Assembly (NCBI RefSeq): GCF_002860285.1
Contig: NZ_PGVF01000007.1
Coordinates: 1-64,000 of the forward strand
Length of the DNA: 64,000 bases
Direction of reading: 5' to 3'
DNA from: Bacillus sp. M6-12
GTDB taxonomy: Bacteria; Bacillota; Bacilli; Bacillales; DSM-1321
The translations under genes and the position numbers were made by a program. Shown here piece after piece: positions 18,661 through 27,139 of this stretch (position 1 is its first letter; each line of letters begins with the position of its first letter). The notes under the pieces were generated by a model. That model did no database searches, had not been told where the DNA came from, and saw only the letters and a list, made by a program, of their open reading frames with translations.

Positions 18661-18770
18661 TTCTGTCGCAGCAAATGGCGTTATGCGGGAATAACGGGCT
18701 AATGGAACCCCGCATGCGCAAAGCGCCGAGGAGGCTCCCGAACCGCCACTAGAGCGGAAATCAACAGCCC
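18661..18770. repeat. Long copy of a dispersed intergenic repeat
   Basis: A GC-richer block (GCGGGAATAACGGGCTAATG ... AAGCGCCGAGGAGGCTCCCG ... AGAGCGGAAATCAAC) unlike its AT-rich surroundings; its last 29 bases recur at 5484-5512. Internal complementarity (CGGGAATAACGGG; GCGC/GCGC; GAGGCTCCCG) suggests folding. No coding sense. Confidence 0.75.
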
Positions 18771-18805
18771 CAAAAAAAGAGCCTATATATTAAAAGCTTC
18801 TTATT

Positions 18806-18843
18806 TCAGAGAAAATATAAAGGGAATCCAAAAAGGGATTCCC
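18806..18843 (-). terminator. Terminator of the permease operon
   Basis: On the minus strand GGGAATCC-cttttt-GGATTCCC is followed by TTTATATTTT, immediately past the small hydrophilic gene. Confidence 0.8.
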
Positions 18844-18848
18844 CAACT

Positions 18849-19016
18849 TTATCTTCCCCTGGTATCACCGCTTCCGAGGCCTGCTGGACCTGCTGCATTC
18901 CTGTCATCGAACCTGCTTTTACCTTGATTCTGGCCTTGGCGGGATGTGTTTTCATATTTTACATCCTGATCCATGTCTCTTGCTTTTTTTAGTAGCTCAT
19001 CATTTCCATTACTCAT
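18849..19016 (-). CDS. Small hydrophilic disordered protein
   Basis: 55 aa from the ATG at 19016, which has GGCGGAGGTG at perfect spacing; a start further upstream would overlap the permease gene and lacks support. Composition is Asn/Asp/Gly/Arg/Gln-rich, with no Cys or hydrophobic core, ending GLGSGDTRGR. It lies 43 bases behind the second permease and before the operon terminator. Family not recognised; resembles other tiny hydrophilic proteins in this window (30347, 40698, 40995, 49106). Confidence 0.65.
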   Translation of the reverse strand: MSNGNDELLKKARDMDQDVKYENTSRQGQNQGKSRFDDRNAAGPAGLGSGDTRGR

Positions 19017-19059
19017 GGGATTTTCACCTCCGCCTATATTTTGCCCCGTTATTAGTATG

Positions 19060-19974
19060 CTAAGCTTTTTCCCTTTCAAAAGCTTTTTTTACCGATGCAA
19101 GAATGAGCGAGAGGGCAAGGATGGTGAGCGAAAAAAAGATGATCGGGGTCATGGCTATCCATGGATAGCCAACTAAATAGCGGAAGGCCACACCTATTTG
19201 CCCTGACCATTCATAAGTAACCGAAGTCATATCTTGAGTTTTTGTACCCCCCAAAAACAGTGAAAGCACTCCAAGGTGTGCCATTAGCCCAAGCACTTGA
19301 ATGAATTGCTGAAGAAACAGCAGGATAGCACTATCTCTCATATTTGGGATGATATGCTTGATTAGAATATGAAATTTGCTTCCCCCAAGAACTCTTGAAC
19401 TTTCAATAAACTCCTGGTCCCACTGCTTTTTCATCAAGCTCGCAAATTGGCTTGTCAAAACAGGCAAAGATACCAGACTCATAACTGCAGTTTGGAAACC
19501 GAGTCTGGCCCCCAACGAATGGGAGAACTCACTGGTAAAACTATCATTAAAAAGCACGCTTACAAGCAAGAAATACACTATAATTGTTTGCGGAACAATT
19601 GTAAAGGGCTCTGCAATCATTTTTCCAATAGGTATAAGTCTGGGTGTATATGCAGAAATAAACGAGCCCAATAAAAAACTCAGGCTAATCCTCAAAAGCG
19701 TGATAAGCAGTCCGAACCCGATAGTATATTTCGACCCCTGGATGATTATGTGAAGCATATCATATCCATTCTTATCCGTACCAAAAGGATGATTCCAGGA
19801 TGGCGGGAAAGGAGGAGAACCAATAATGTCCCGTGTTTTTTCATCAATTAATAATCTTGTAACCCATATCTCCCCATCGTTAAAAAACGAATTCAAAACG
19901 CTTAATATCAGCAACAATGACAAAAAACCTATGCTGAAAACAAACGCTCTATCTTTCCATAATAACCGCATCAT
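19060..19974 (-). CDS. ABC transporter permease, OppC/DppC-like
   Basis: 304 aa with about six membrane helices and the coupling EAA loop EFIESSRVLGGSKFHILIKH, then IIPN near residue 200, which docks onto an ATPase. The N-terminal periplasmic loop contains HPFGTDKNGYDML, typical of OppC/DppC-type permeases. The start overlaps the upstream permease stop (ATGA). No ATPase or binding protein is encoded here, so partners must lie elsewhere. It is in a unit headed by an ECF sigma/anti-sigma pair, an unusual setting. Confidence 0.85.
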   Translation of the reverse strand: MMRLLWKDRAFVFSIGFLSLLLILSVLNSFFNDGEIWVTRLLIDEKTRDIIGSPPFPPSWNHPFGTDKNGYDMLHIIIQGSKYTIGFGLLITLLRISLSFLLGSFISAYTPRLIPIGKMIAEPFTIVPQTIIVYFLLVSVLFNDSFTSEFSHSLGARLGFQTAVMSLVSLPVLTSQFASLMKKQWDQEFIESSRVLGGSKFHILIKHIIPNMRDSAILLFLQQFIQVLGLMAHLGVLSLFLGGTKTQDMTSVTYEWSGQIGVAFRYLVGYPWIAMTPIIFFSLTILALSLILASVKKAFEREKA

Positions 19975-20828
19975 GCTCTCTCCCCCCTGACCATTCTTGG
20001 CACCAGGAGTTCATATAGCTTATACACGAGAAATACAGGAATAAAAAACGCTGTGGCACCCAGGAAAAACATTTCGGGAGTTGGATATTCGTAGATTAAC
20101 ATGGTTATTCCATGGATGTTATATAGCCTTTCGATAATGAAAAGGGTAGAAAGCATCGTCCAAACCACCGTTTTCGAATTAATGACCAGTTCATCAACAA
20201 TATTCCTTAAAATATGCCTATTTAAGATATACCAATCTGAAAAACCTACTGCTTTTGCAAATTGGGCATAATGTTTTTCTTCCTCATGCAACACACCGAA
20301 CATAAATGATTTGATAAAATAAAAGCTGGCCGGCAGGCTCAGGCTTAACACTGGCAGAAGAAGGCTTCGCTCTTGTCCGAATGACACAACCTGAAATAGA
20401 TGAATTCCTAATTTTTTATAGAGATAGATTACCGCAAGCTGAAGCAGGCAAATAACAAGGATATCCGGAACAGCTTCCATCAAATTGAATAAGCTGCTCA
20501 GTTGCGGCACCCATTTTCTTAACAGAAGAAAACAAATATAAACGACTATGGCCGAAAACAGAAAAGCAGTTAAAAAGGAATACCCCAAAATGTAAAAGCT
20601 TTCCTTAATATTTAATAAAACCCGTGGAAAAACGGCAGAAGCTTCCCAATAACTCTCATTATCAAAGAAAATAATCTTCCTTAACAGTTCATAAGCAGAA
20701 GCGAAATAAAGCTTCATATTAAGTGATAAGTCCCTTATCAGGACAGGAAAAGTGCTTATGCAAACAATTATAAAAAGCGAAAAAATAAGTTGAAGCAGGA
20801 TTATAATAAAACGCTTGAGAAACAGCAT
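19971..20828 (-). CDS. ABC transporter permease, OppB/DppB-like
   Basis: 285 aa from the ATG at 20828 (GAGGTG upstream; a GTG three codons earlier is the alternative). About six hydrophobic helices, with an EAA-type loop AKAVGFSDWYILNRHILRN near residue 190. It pairs with the OppC-like gene by a 4-base overlap. It is more divergent from classical OppB than its partner. Substrate unknown; peptides, nickel or glutathione are all possible for the family. Lies 87 bases after the anti-sigma gene on the same strand. Confidence 0.8.
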   Translation of the reverse strand: MLFLKRFIIILLQLIFSLFIIVCISTFPVLIRDLSLNMKLYFASAYELLRKIIFFDNESYWEASAVFPRVLLNIKESFYILGYSFLTAFLFSAIVVYICFLLLRKWVPQLSSLFNLMEAVPDILVICLLQLAVIYLYKKLGIHLFQVVSFGQERSLLLPVLSLSLPASFYFIKSFMFGVLHEEEKHYAQFAKAVGFSDWYILNRHILRNIVDELVINSKTVVWTMLSTLFIIERLYNIHGITMLIYEYPTPEMFFLGATAFFIPVFLVYKLYELLVPRMVRGERA

Positions 20829-20915
20829 AATTTTCACCTCATCCGCAGAACTGTTTCCTTCATTTTCTGTATAATTTTTTCTGATTCTAACCGTGTAATT
20901 AAAGCTAGAACCCTA

Positions 20916-21566
20916 TTACTCTTTTGAAACCAGGCTGACAGATTGGCCAGTATGAAAGACTGTAACCGGTGATGGATTATGAAGAAAACCGTATAACTCA
21001 ATCGTTGCATTATCAACATTAACTTTTGTACTGTCAAAAATGGCACTAGGAACGATTGCTTCATATTCTGCTGTTTCCATTGCAGGAAGATCTTTTTGCA
21101 TTTTTATCTCTACTTTAAAAGGGTTTCCCGTGTAGCCATCGTGAACCTTGAGATCGTGACTAAGATAAAGAACTCCTTCTTTAATTGGATCCCTCGTACC
21201 ATTTTTTACTTCAATGATGTATTTAATATTTTCTTTATCTATTGGTGCTACTTGTTTAATACATAGTTCGATTTTACTTACTTCACTTGCCAGTTCCTTG
21301 TTCGCTTCCCCGCCATTAGATTGAATAGCAGGTTCCGGATCTATTGCATTACTTTTATGAGTCAGTTCGCCTATAAATGGAAAGCTCAACATTAGTGCAA
21401 TAAGTCCTGCAAAGGACAAGATTGTCCAGTACACCAGATTAAACCTGGGAGTTTTGTTTTTATGAATTTTTCTATGGATAGTATTACGCTCATGATCAGT
21501 AAAACCCACATTATTATGTAAATATATACTCAAATCTTTCTTCATTCGTTTATCAAAACTATCCAA
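20916..21566 (-). CDS. Anti-sigma factor-like single-pass membrane protein
   Basis: 216 aa. A cytosolic N-terminus of about 40 basic residues, one membrane helix at about 43-64 (VYWTILSFAGLIALMLSFPF), and a 150-residue extracytoplasmic domain of predicted beta structure. This layout and its 8-base overlap with the sigma gene are those of a cognate anti-sigma factor, although no zinc-finger ZAS motif is present. The TTG start lies within the sigma gene's last codons after AAAGGGG. Signal sensed is unknown. Confidence 0.75.
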   Translation of the reverse strand: MDSFDKRMKKDLSIYLHNNVGFTDHERNTIHRKIHKNKTPRFNLVYWTILSFAGLIALMLSFPFIGELTHKSNAIDPEPAIQSNGGEANKELASEVSKIELCIKQVAPIDKENIKYIIEVKNGTRDPIKEGVLYLSHDLKVHDGYTGNPFKVEIKMQKDLPAMETAEYEAIVPSAIFDSTKVNVDNATIELYGFLHNPSPVTVFHTGQSVSLVSKE

Positions 21567-22098
21567 CCGTATGACCCCTTTCCAGTTTATTTTGAAGAAG
21601 CTTCTTACCTCGAAGCAGCCTTGATTTTACTGTGTTTATGCTGATATTCAGAATTTTGCTGATTTCATTCATATTCATATCCTGGTAATAATATAGAATT
21701 AACACCTCTTTATATTTTCCTGATAGTCCGGAAATTTTCTCTGCTATTTCTTTTCCGGTTTCCTTATGGAAAAATCGATCTTCCGCTGATCTATCAGTTT
21801 TTATTAAATTTATCACCGGTTTGTAAATCAGGTTTTTAATGCTCCAACGTTTTCTATAATCCTTGCATTTATTGATTGTCACGCGGATCAGCCATGTCTT
21901 GTAGCTTGCTTCTTGTCGAAAGCTGGACAAGTTCAGATAACAGGTTAGAAAAACTTCCTGGATGATATCCTCGCATTCATCTATGTCATTTACATATAAA
22001 AACGCAATCCGTTTTAAATCCGAACCGTATTCGTTCATTAACTGGTTCATCAGAAATTCCTTGGTGATTTCAGATTCTTTAAGTGCACTGTTTAACAC
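21559..22098 (-). CDS. ECF-type RNA polymerase sigma factor
   Basis: 179 aa. Region 2 (residues 20-85) contains DECEDIIQEVFLTCY and FRQEASYKTWLIRVTINKCKDY; region 4 (115-170) has LSGKYKEVLILYYYQDMNMN, then the helix-turn-helix EISKILNISINTVKSRLLRG. It is translationally coupled to the anti-sigma gene. The GTG start follows GGGAGAGG. Likely regulon members are the permeases behind it. A 17-bp inverted repeat lies 32 bases upstream of the start. The exact ECF subgroup cannot be set by eye. Confidence 0.92.
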   Translation of the reverse strand: MLNSALKESEITKEFLMNQLMNEYGSDLKRIAFLYVNDIDECEDIIQEVFLTCYLNLSSFRQEASYKTWLIRVTINKCKDYRKRWSIKNLIYKPVINLIKTDRSAEDRFFHKETGKEIAEKISGLSGKYKEVLILYYYQDMNMNEISKILNISINTVKSRLLRGKKLLQNKLERGHTVG

Positions 22099-22130
22099 AA
22101 TTCGCCTCTCCCTTCTTAAATTAGACGAAT

Positions 22131-22147
22131 GTCAAAACGGTTTTGAC
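22131..22147. promoter_or_regulatory. Inverted repeat upstream of the sigma gene
   Basis: GTCAAAAC-G-GTTTTGAC is a perfect 8-bp-arm palindrome in the 166-base gap between the divergent sigma and lipoprotein genes. It may be an operator or a 5'-leader hairpin. Confidence 0.5.
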
Positions 22148-22264
22148 CCATCTTTTAAAAAATAATTTATTTTCCAGTTTTCCATAAATTAAGTTTACTC
22201 CTCCTTGGTTAAGTGAAAAAACATTATATAAAAACCAAAAATTACTGGATATGGAGGAGACATC

Positions 22265-22573
22265 ATGAAACTTCAAATGAAATCCAAATTTCTTACAACC
22301 GGGCTGGCTGCAGGTTTAGCATTAGGATTAGCTGCATGCGGAGAAGGTCAAGATCCTTCACCTGAAGAACCAAAAAGTAAACAAGAAGACCAAAAGCTTC
22401 AAAAAAGTGAAAAAAAAGAGTGGAAAGAAGACCAAAAAATGATCGAAAAAGAGGAAGAGAGCTTACACAAAGAACATAATGATTCAGATACTAAAAACCC
22501 AAATGTGCCAAACGACCCAGCTGAGCCAGAAGAAAAGCAGGAGATGGAGGAGAAGGAGGGTTATGCTGGCTAA
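22265..22573 (+). CDS. Small acidic lipoprotein
   Basis: 102 aa. Signal peptide with lipobox GLALGLAAC (Cys near residue 25), then a Glu/Lys/Pro-rich hydrophilic tail without predicted fold. The ATG follows GGAGGAGA. It is exported and lipid-anchored; function unknown. It is divergent from the ECF sigma gene, so it might be part of the same stress response; that is inference. Confidence 0.8.
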   Translation: MKLQMKSKFLTTGLAAGLALGLAACGEGQDPSPEEPKSKQEDQKLQKSEKKEWKEDQKMIEKEEESLHKEHNDSDTKNPNVPNDPAEPEEKQEMEEKEGYAG

Positions 22574-22663
22574 CAAATCTTATTTTTGCTTATGATAAAT
22601 CAATATAGTTATTAGGATAATGAATAGTCATATACCGGTGGTAAACCCTGCCCAATAATTTCA

Positions 22664-22704
22664 GAAAGACCCTAGTTTTGGTAAACAAACTTGGGTCTTT
22701 TTTC
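22664..22704 (+). terminator. Terminator of the lipoprotein gene
   Basis: GAAAGACCC...GGGTCTTTTTTC with a 20-base loop. Confidence 0.75.
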
Positions 22705-23185
22705 TGTATACAACCGGAGCCGTATACCAAAACTCTATTATGTTTTTCCGGTTTAATTGTTTTACCAATAAAAACTATGAGCAATTCCAGGGAATAAGAT
22801 ACCCGTCCTTCACTTGCTCCGGATTATCACCCCCCTAATTTTTTCCACCAAAATTCTCCCCAGCTAATTCTCTATAACATTTGTATTTTTAAAATTAGCC
22901 AGAAGCAATGCTGCTTTAACATCTAAACCGTTTTTATGTTTAAACAATGTTTTCCACAGCTTAATTAAATTAGTGCAGATACATTATTCTCATGGCCTTA
23001 AACATAGAAACAAATTTCATATATGTTATGACGATTTTTTGATATAATTGTACATTGGCATGTCTTTAATCAAAAAGCTGTTTTATACCGATTTGGCTGA
23101 ACTCATAACTCTCTGACAATCATTTTGAAGATTAATACAAGCTCTTTTAAAGAAATTTTAATCCTATATCAATGAGGGAGAACTG
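22705..23185. other. Intergenic interval without recognised features
   Basis: About 480 bases of AT-rich sequence upstream of the histidine kinase. I see no start-site-supported reading frame, hairpin with T run, or conserved leader. Confidence 0.5.
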
Positions 23186-24811
23186 ATGTCTAAAGAAAAG
23201 ATTATATTAATATACATTTGTTTTGGGATTGTCTGGGTTTTTGGCACAGATTTTCTTATGGATAAATTATTTGCAAACCATAAATACTTTTTGATTGTTC
23301 AGGAATTAAAAGGATTATCTTTTATTCTCCTTACTGGGTTGCTGCTTAATTTATATCTTACTAAAAGCGAGAAACTGTCGAAATTAAAGGAAGAGGAACG
23401 CCGGCTTAATACTTTGATAAATTCCATGGTTGACTTTGTCAATTTTAAAGATGGAGAGGGAAAATGGATTGAAGCAAATGAATTTGGCCTTAACCTATTC
23501 CAATTAGAAAATGTTGATTATAAAGGAAAAAAGGATTCCGAGCTTGCCAAATACTCTGAATTTTACCAAGAAACCCTAAGTTTTTGTGAGATTTCAGATG
23601 AAGAGACATGGCAAAAGAAAAGGATAACCCGGTGTGAAGAGAATGTACCTCTGCCAAATGGCGATATAAAAACATTCGATACAATCAAGGTTCCCTTGTT
23701 TCACCCAAATGGATCCAGAAAGGGACTAGTAGTAATGGGCCGCGATATTACCGAAAGAGTGGCGGCGGAGAAAAAATTATCCGAGAAGCAGCAGAAATAT
23801 CAATCACTGTTTAAATATAATCCGGATCCAGTTTTTATGATGGATTTAAAAGGGTTCATTACAAACATTAATCCGCAATTTGAATCCATATTTGCCCTTC
23901 CGCATGACCAGTTGGTCGGAACATCTATTTCAGATTATATTTTCCACTCTGAGGAAGAAAAAGAAAAGCTAATGGAATCATTCCTATATGTAATAGATAA
24001 TAAAACAGGAATAAATACCGGTGATATTTACCTCCAAACCAAAAAAGGACCTGCGATATTTTCCTGCACATTCGTACCAATGATGATAGATGGTCAATTA
24101 GCAGGTATAATCAGTTATGCTAAGAACGTTACACAAATCCGGGAGACGCAAGAGGTTCTTCGAAAAACAGAAAAGCTTTCTGTAGTGGGGGAGCTTGCCG
24201 CCAGTGTGGCTCATGAAGTGAGAAATCCGTTGACCTCCCTCAAAGGCTTTGTGCAATTACTTAAAACAAGTGAAGATGAGTACCAGCATTATTACTCGAT
24301 CATGCTGAGCGAGCTTGACCGGATAAACTTGATCGTAAGTGAACTGCTGGTATTGGCAAAACCTCAGGATCTCCAATATAAAAAACATAGTTTAATACCT
24401 CTCATGACAGAGGTAAAGATACTGCTTGAGCCCCAAGCCAACTTTGACGGAGCAAGGATATCCATGGACATTAAAGACCCGCTTCCACTGATATCCTGTG
24501 AGGCAAATCAATTAAAGCAAGTGTTTATAAATATTATAAAAAACTCTATAGAAGCCTCCAGCAAGAATATCGATATTACTTTTGAACAGGATGAAGAATG
24601 GATTGCCGTTAATATTAAGGATGACGGCTGTGGAATGGAAGCAGGCAGGATAAAGCATTTAGGCGAACCCTTCTATTCATCAAAAGAAAAAGGCACTGGT
24701 CTCGGCTTAACTGTCACCTACCGTATTATTGAAGCCCATCACGGAAAGATTACCTTTAATAGCGAACTTGATCAAGGCACGGAAGTGAAGATTTTATTGC
24801 CAATCTGCTGA
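23186..24811 (+). CDS. Membrane PAS sensor histidine kinase, sporulation-kinase-like
   Basis: 541 aa. Two N-terminal membrane helices (about 5-25 and 38-60) with a very short external loop, two PAS domains (about 70-195 and 200-325), HisKA with the phospho-acceptor His in ASVAHEVRNPLTSLKGF near 341, and an ATPase domain with N-box NIIKNSIEAS near 447, G1 DDGCGM and GTGLGL near 503. No response regulator adjoins it. Orphan kinases of this layout in Bacillus (KinA-E group) often feed the Spo0F phosphorelay; that assignment is inferred. ATG follows GAGGGAG. Confidence 0.9.
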   Translation: MSKEKIILIYICFGIVWVFGTDFLMDKLFANHKYFLIVQELKGLSFILLTGLLLNLYLTKSEKLSKLKEEERRLNTLINSMVDFVNFKDGEGKWIEANEFGLNLFQLENVDYKGKKDSELAKYSEFYQETLSFCEISDEETWQKKRITRCEENVPLPNGDIKTFDTIKVPLFHPNGSRKGLVVMGRDITERVAAEKKLSEKQQKYQSLFKYNPDPVFMMDLKGFITNINPQFESIFALPHDQLVGTSISDYIFHSEEEKEKLMESFLYVIDNKTGINTGDIYLQTKKGPAIFSCTFVPMMIDGQLAGIISYAKNVTQIRETQEVLRKTEKLSVVGELAASVAHEVRNPLTSLKGFVQLLKTSEDEYQHYYSIMLSELDRINLIVSELLVLAKPQDLQYKKHSLIPLMTEVKILLEPQANFDGARISMDIKDPLPLISCEANQLKQVFINIIKNSIEASSKNIDITFEQDEEWIAVNIKDDGCGMEAGRIKHLGEPFYSSKEKGTGLGLTVTYRIIEAHHGKITFNSELDQGTEVKILLPIC

Positions 24812-24825
24812 ACATTTCTAACAGT

Positions 24826-24863
24826 GCGTCCACACATTCTGTATCGTGTGGACGCTTATTTTT
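24826..24863 (+). terminator. Terminator of the histidine kinase gene
   Basis: GCGTCCACAC-attctgtatc-GTGTGGACGC followed by TTATTTTT; perfect 10-bp stem. Confidence 0.9.
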
Positions 24864-24895
24864 CATGATAAAATATAGAAAAGGAGTTGAGATAA

Positions 24896-26128
24896 GTGAA
24901 AAATGAAATGATTGAAAGATTTATTTCTTATGTAAAAGTAGATACGCAATCAGATGAAAATAGTGAAACAACCCCTTCTACCCCAGGGCAGCTTACTTTA
25001 GCACGTAAGTTGGTTGATGAATTAAAAGCGATTGGAATGCAGGAAGTAACGATTGACGATAACGGGTATGTCATGGCTACTCTTCCTGCCAATACGGAAA
25101 AGCAGGTTCCTTCAATTGGATTTTTGGCACACTTGGATACTGCTACAGATTTTACAGGAGCAAACGTAAATCCTCAGGTCATTGAAAAGTATACCGGAGA
25201 GGATCTCACTTTAAACGAATCACTACATATTGTCCTTTCTCCAAAGGACTTCCCTGAACTGACAAATTATAAGGGCCATACATTGATTACAACAGATGGT
25301 ACGACACTGCTCGGCGCTGACAACAAGGCCGGCATTGCTGAAATAATGACAGCGATGGCATATTTAATTAATCACCCGGAAATCAAACACGGCAAGGTAA
25401 GAGTTGGGTTTACACCGGATGAAGAGATTGGCCGCGGCCCACATAAATTTGATGTCTCCTCATTCGCGGCCCAATTTGCATATACAGTGGATGGCGGTCC
25501 GCTCGGCGAATTGGAATATGAGAGCTTTAACGCTGCTGCAGCGAAAATTACTATTAAAGGCAACAACGTTCATCCAGGAACAGCGAAAGGAAAAATGGTG
25601 AACTCTGCAAAAATAGCTATGGAATTCAATAGAAAGCTCCCTGCTGAAGAAGCTCCGGAATTGACCGAAGGCTATGAAGGATTTTATCATCTTAGTTCAA
25701 TAAACGGGGATGTGGAGCAAACAAAGCTTAACTACATCATTAGGGATTTTGATAGAGATAAGTTCAATGACCGCAAAGAGACTATAGAACGAATTGTGGA
25801 TGAACTGCGCGAACTGTATGGAAAAGACAGCATTACTCTAGACATGAAGGATCAGTATTACAATATGAGGGAAAAAATTGAACCGGTAAAGGAAATCGTC
25901 GACATCGCTTATGAGGCAATGGAGAAACTTGATATCACGCCCGACGTCAAGCCTATCCGCGGCGGCACCGACGGTTCCCAGCTATCCTATATGGGACTTC
26001 CAACACCGAATATTTTCACAGGCGGCGAAAACTTTCATGGCAAATACGAATATATTTCTGTCGAAAATATGATTAAAGCCACCAATGTAATAGTGGAAAT
26101 TGTTAAGTTATTTGAACAAAGAGCATAA
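24896..26128 (+). CDS. pepT: Peptidase T (tripeptide aminopeptidase)
   Basis: 410 aa M20B metallopeptidase that removes the N-terminal residue from tripeptides in the cytosol. Di-zinc site residues are visible: AHLDTATD (near 79), GADNKAG (near 142), [12 protein letters not shown] (near 174), [11 protein letters not shown] (near 198) and the C-terminal HGKYEY (near 381). Length and motif order are those of canonical PepT. The GTG start follows AAAGGAG. Monocistronic. Confidence 0.95.
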   Translation: MKNEMIERFISYVKVDTQSDENSETTPSTPGQLTLARKLVDELKAIGMQEVTIDDNGYVMATLPANTEKQVPSIGFLAHLDTATDFTGANVNPQVIEKYTGEDLTLNESLHIVLSPKDFPELTNYKGHTLITTDGTTLLGADNKAGIAEIMTAMAYLINHPEIKHGKVRVGFTPDEEIGRGPHKFDVSSFAAQFAYTVDGGPLGELEYESFNAAAAKITIKGNNVHPGTAKGKMVNSAKIAMEFNRKLPAEEAPELTEGYEGFYHLSSINGDVEQTKLNYIIRDFDRDKFNDRKETIERIVDELRELYGKDSITLDMKDQYYNMREKIEPVKEIVDIAYEAMEKLDITPDVKPIRGGTDGSQLSYMGLPTPNIFTGGENFHGKYEYISVENMIKATNVIVEIVKLFEQRA

Positions 26129-26140
26129 CCATGAGGTTTC

Positions 26141-26174
26141 AGGTACCCGGCGGCTAATGAGACGGCAGGTACCT
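26141..26174. repeat. AGGTACC inverted repeat after pepT
   Basis: AGGTACC and GGTACCT lie 20 bases apart and could form a hairpin; no clear T run follows. Possibly a weak terminator of the GC-rich kind seen at 9438. Confidence 0.4.
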
Positions 26175-26273
26175 GTCGCCCATTCACATTTTCATTTCCC
26201 TTGCAAGAAAACTCTTTGCTTAATTTCGGATCAGCAGCATGTAAGTCATTTTTTACAAACGCCTCCCTCAAAT

Positions 26274-26293
26274 TTAATCAAACGTTTGATTAA
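26274..26293. promoter_or_regulatory. Palindrome TTAATCAAACGTTTGATTAA
   Basis: A perfect 20-bp palindrome between convergent pepT and the VOC gene; identical cores occur at 34311 and 62761, with a variant at 11842. No gene start is nearby, which argues against a simple operator here. Confidence 0.65.
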
Positions 26294-26354
26294 GACTTAT
26301 CCCTATATTATTAGAGTAATTATAGACACACTTGATTTAAAAGCTCCTTTGCAG

Positions 26355-26783
26355 TTACTTTTCAGCAGCTTCTGTGGAAACTTGCCAGGTTATCCCGAAT
26401 TTGTCTGTAACTTGCCCATATGCTGGACTCCAAAACGTTTCCTGAAGCGGCATGTTAACTTTTCCGCCTTCTTGCAGTTTCCCGAATACTTCTTTTGATT
26501 TTTCTGCATCGTCTATTGTGATAGCTATCGTTACTTGAGAGCCAAGCTGATACGGGTTACCCGGGAATGTATAGGAAAGCATGAGATCAGTATTGCCAAC
26601 CTTTAAATGGGCATTTAACACACGGTTCCTAGCTTCAACTGGAGTAGGGAATTCCGGATTTTCAGGCATATCGCCAAAAGTTTGAACCCCAAGTACTTTT
26701 GCATCCAATGAATCTTCATAAAATTTAATAGCTTCATGTCCATTACCGTTTAAAATTAAATAAGGATAAATCCCTAAAATCAT
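26355..26783 (-). CDS. VOC/PhnB-like protein
   Basis: 142 aa from the ATG at 26783 (AAGGGGTG upstream). PhnB-type signatures: YPYLILNGNGHEAIKFYEDS at the N-terminus, LMLSYTFPG near 72 and the ending WSPAYGQVTDKFGITWQVS. Many PhnB-like proteins are metal-binding VOC dimers whose substrate is unknown. Monocistronic. Confidence 0.85.
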   Translation of the reverse strand: MILGIYPYLILNGNGHEAIKFYEDSLDAKVLGVQTFGDMPENPEFPTPVEARNRVLNAHLKVGNTDLMLSYTFPGNPYQLGSQVTIAITIDDAEKSKEVFGKLQEGGKVNMPLQETFWSPAYGQVTDKFGITWQVSTEAAEK

Positions 26784-27139
26784 ACTGCACACCCCTTATA
26801 ATTTGATTTACTAGTGAAATTTCTCAGTTTTAAAAGAACAAATGTTCTTATTGATATTACCATTTTCTTCTTATTTATGCAACAACCTGGCTTATCTTGT
26901 TATGGCGGAAACTAACTACTCTACACTGTTATGTTGAATTTCAAAAATTTTGAATCAGGCGGAATAGAGAACGCAAATCTCTAGTAAAGTTGAATCTTCT
27001 GTTGCTTTATCTCATTAGTCTAACCAGCATATTCAATTCCTGCTTATAATGGCTAAAGACGGATTTTTGATTTTTTTATTATTTTAAATTAAATGGTTTT
27101 ATTTATGGAAACGCGGGGTAAATAAAGAATGTAGCGATA

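Noticed and set aside
22099-22260. ECF-type autoregulatory promoter for the sigma gene
   Set aside because: AAAACC and CGTCTA are present on the minus strand but only about 12 bases apart, too close for an ECF -35/-10 pair.
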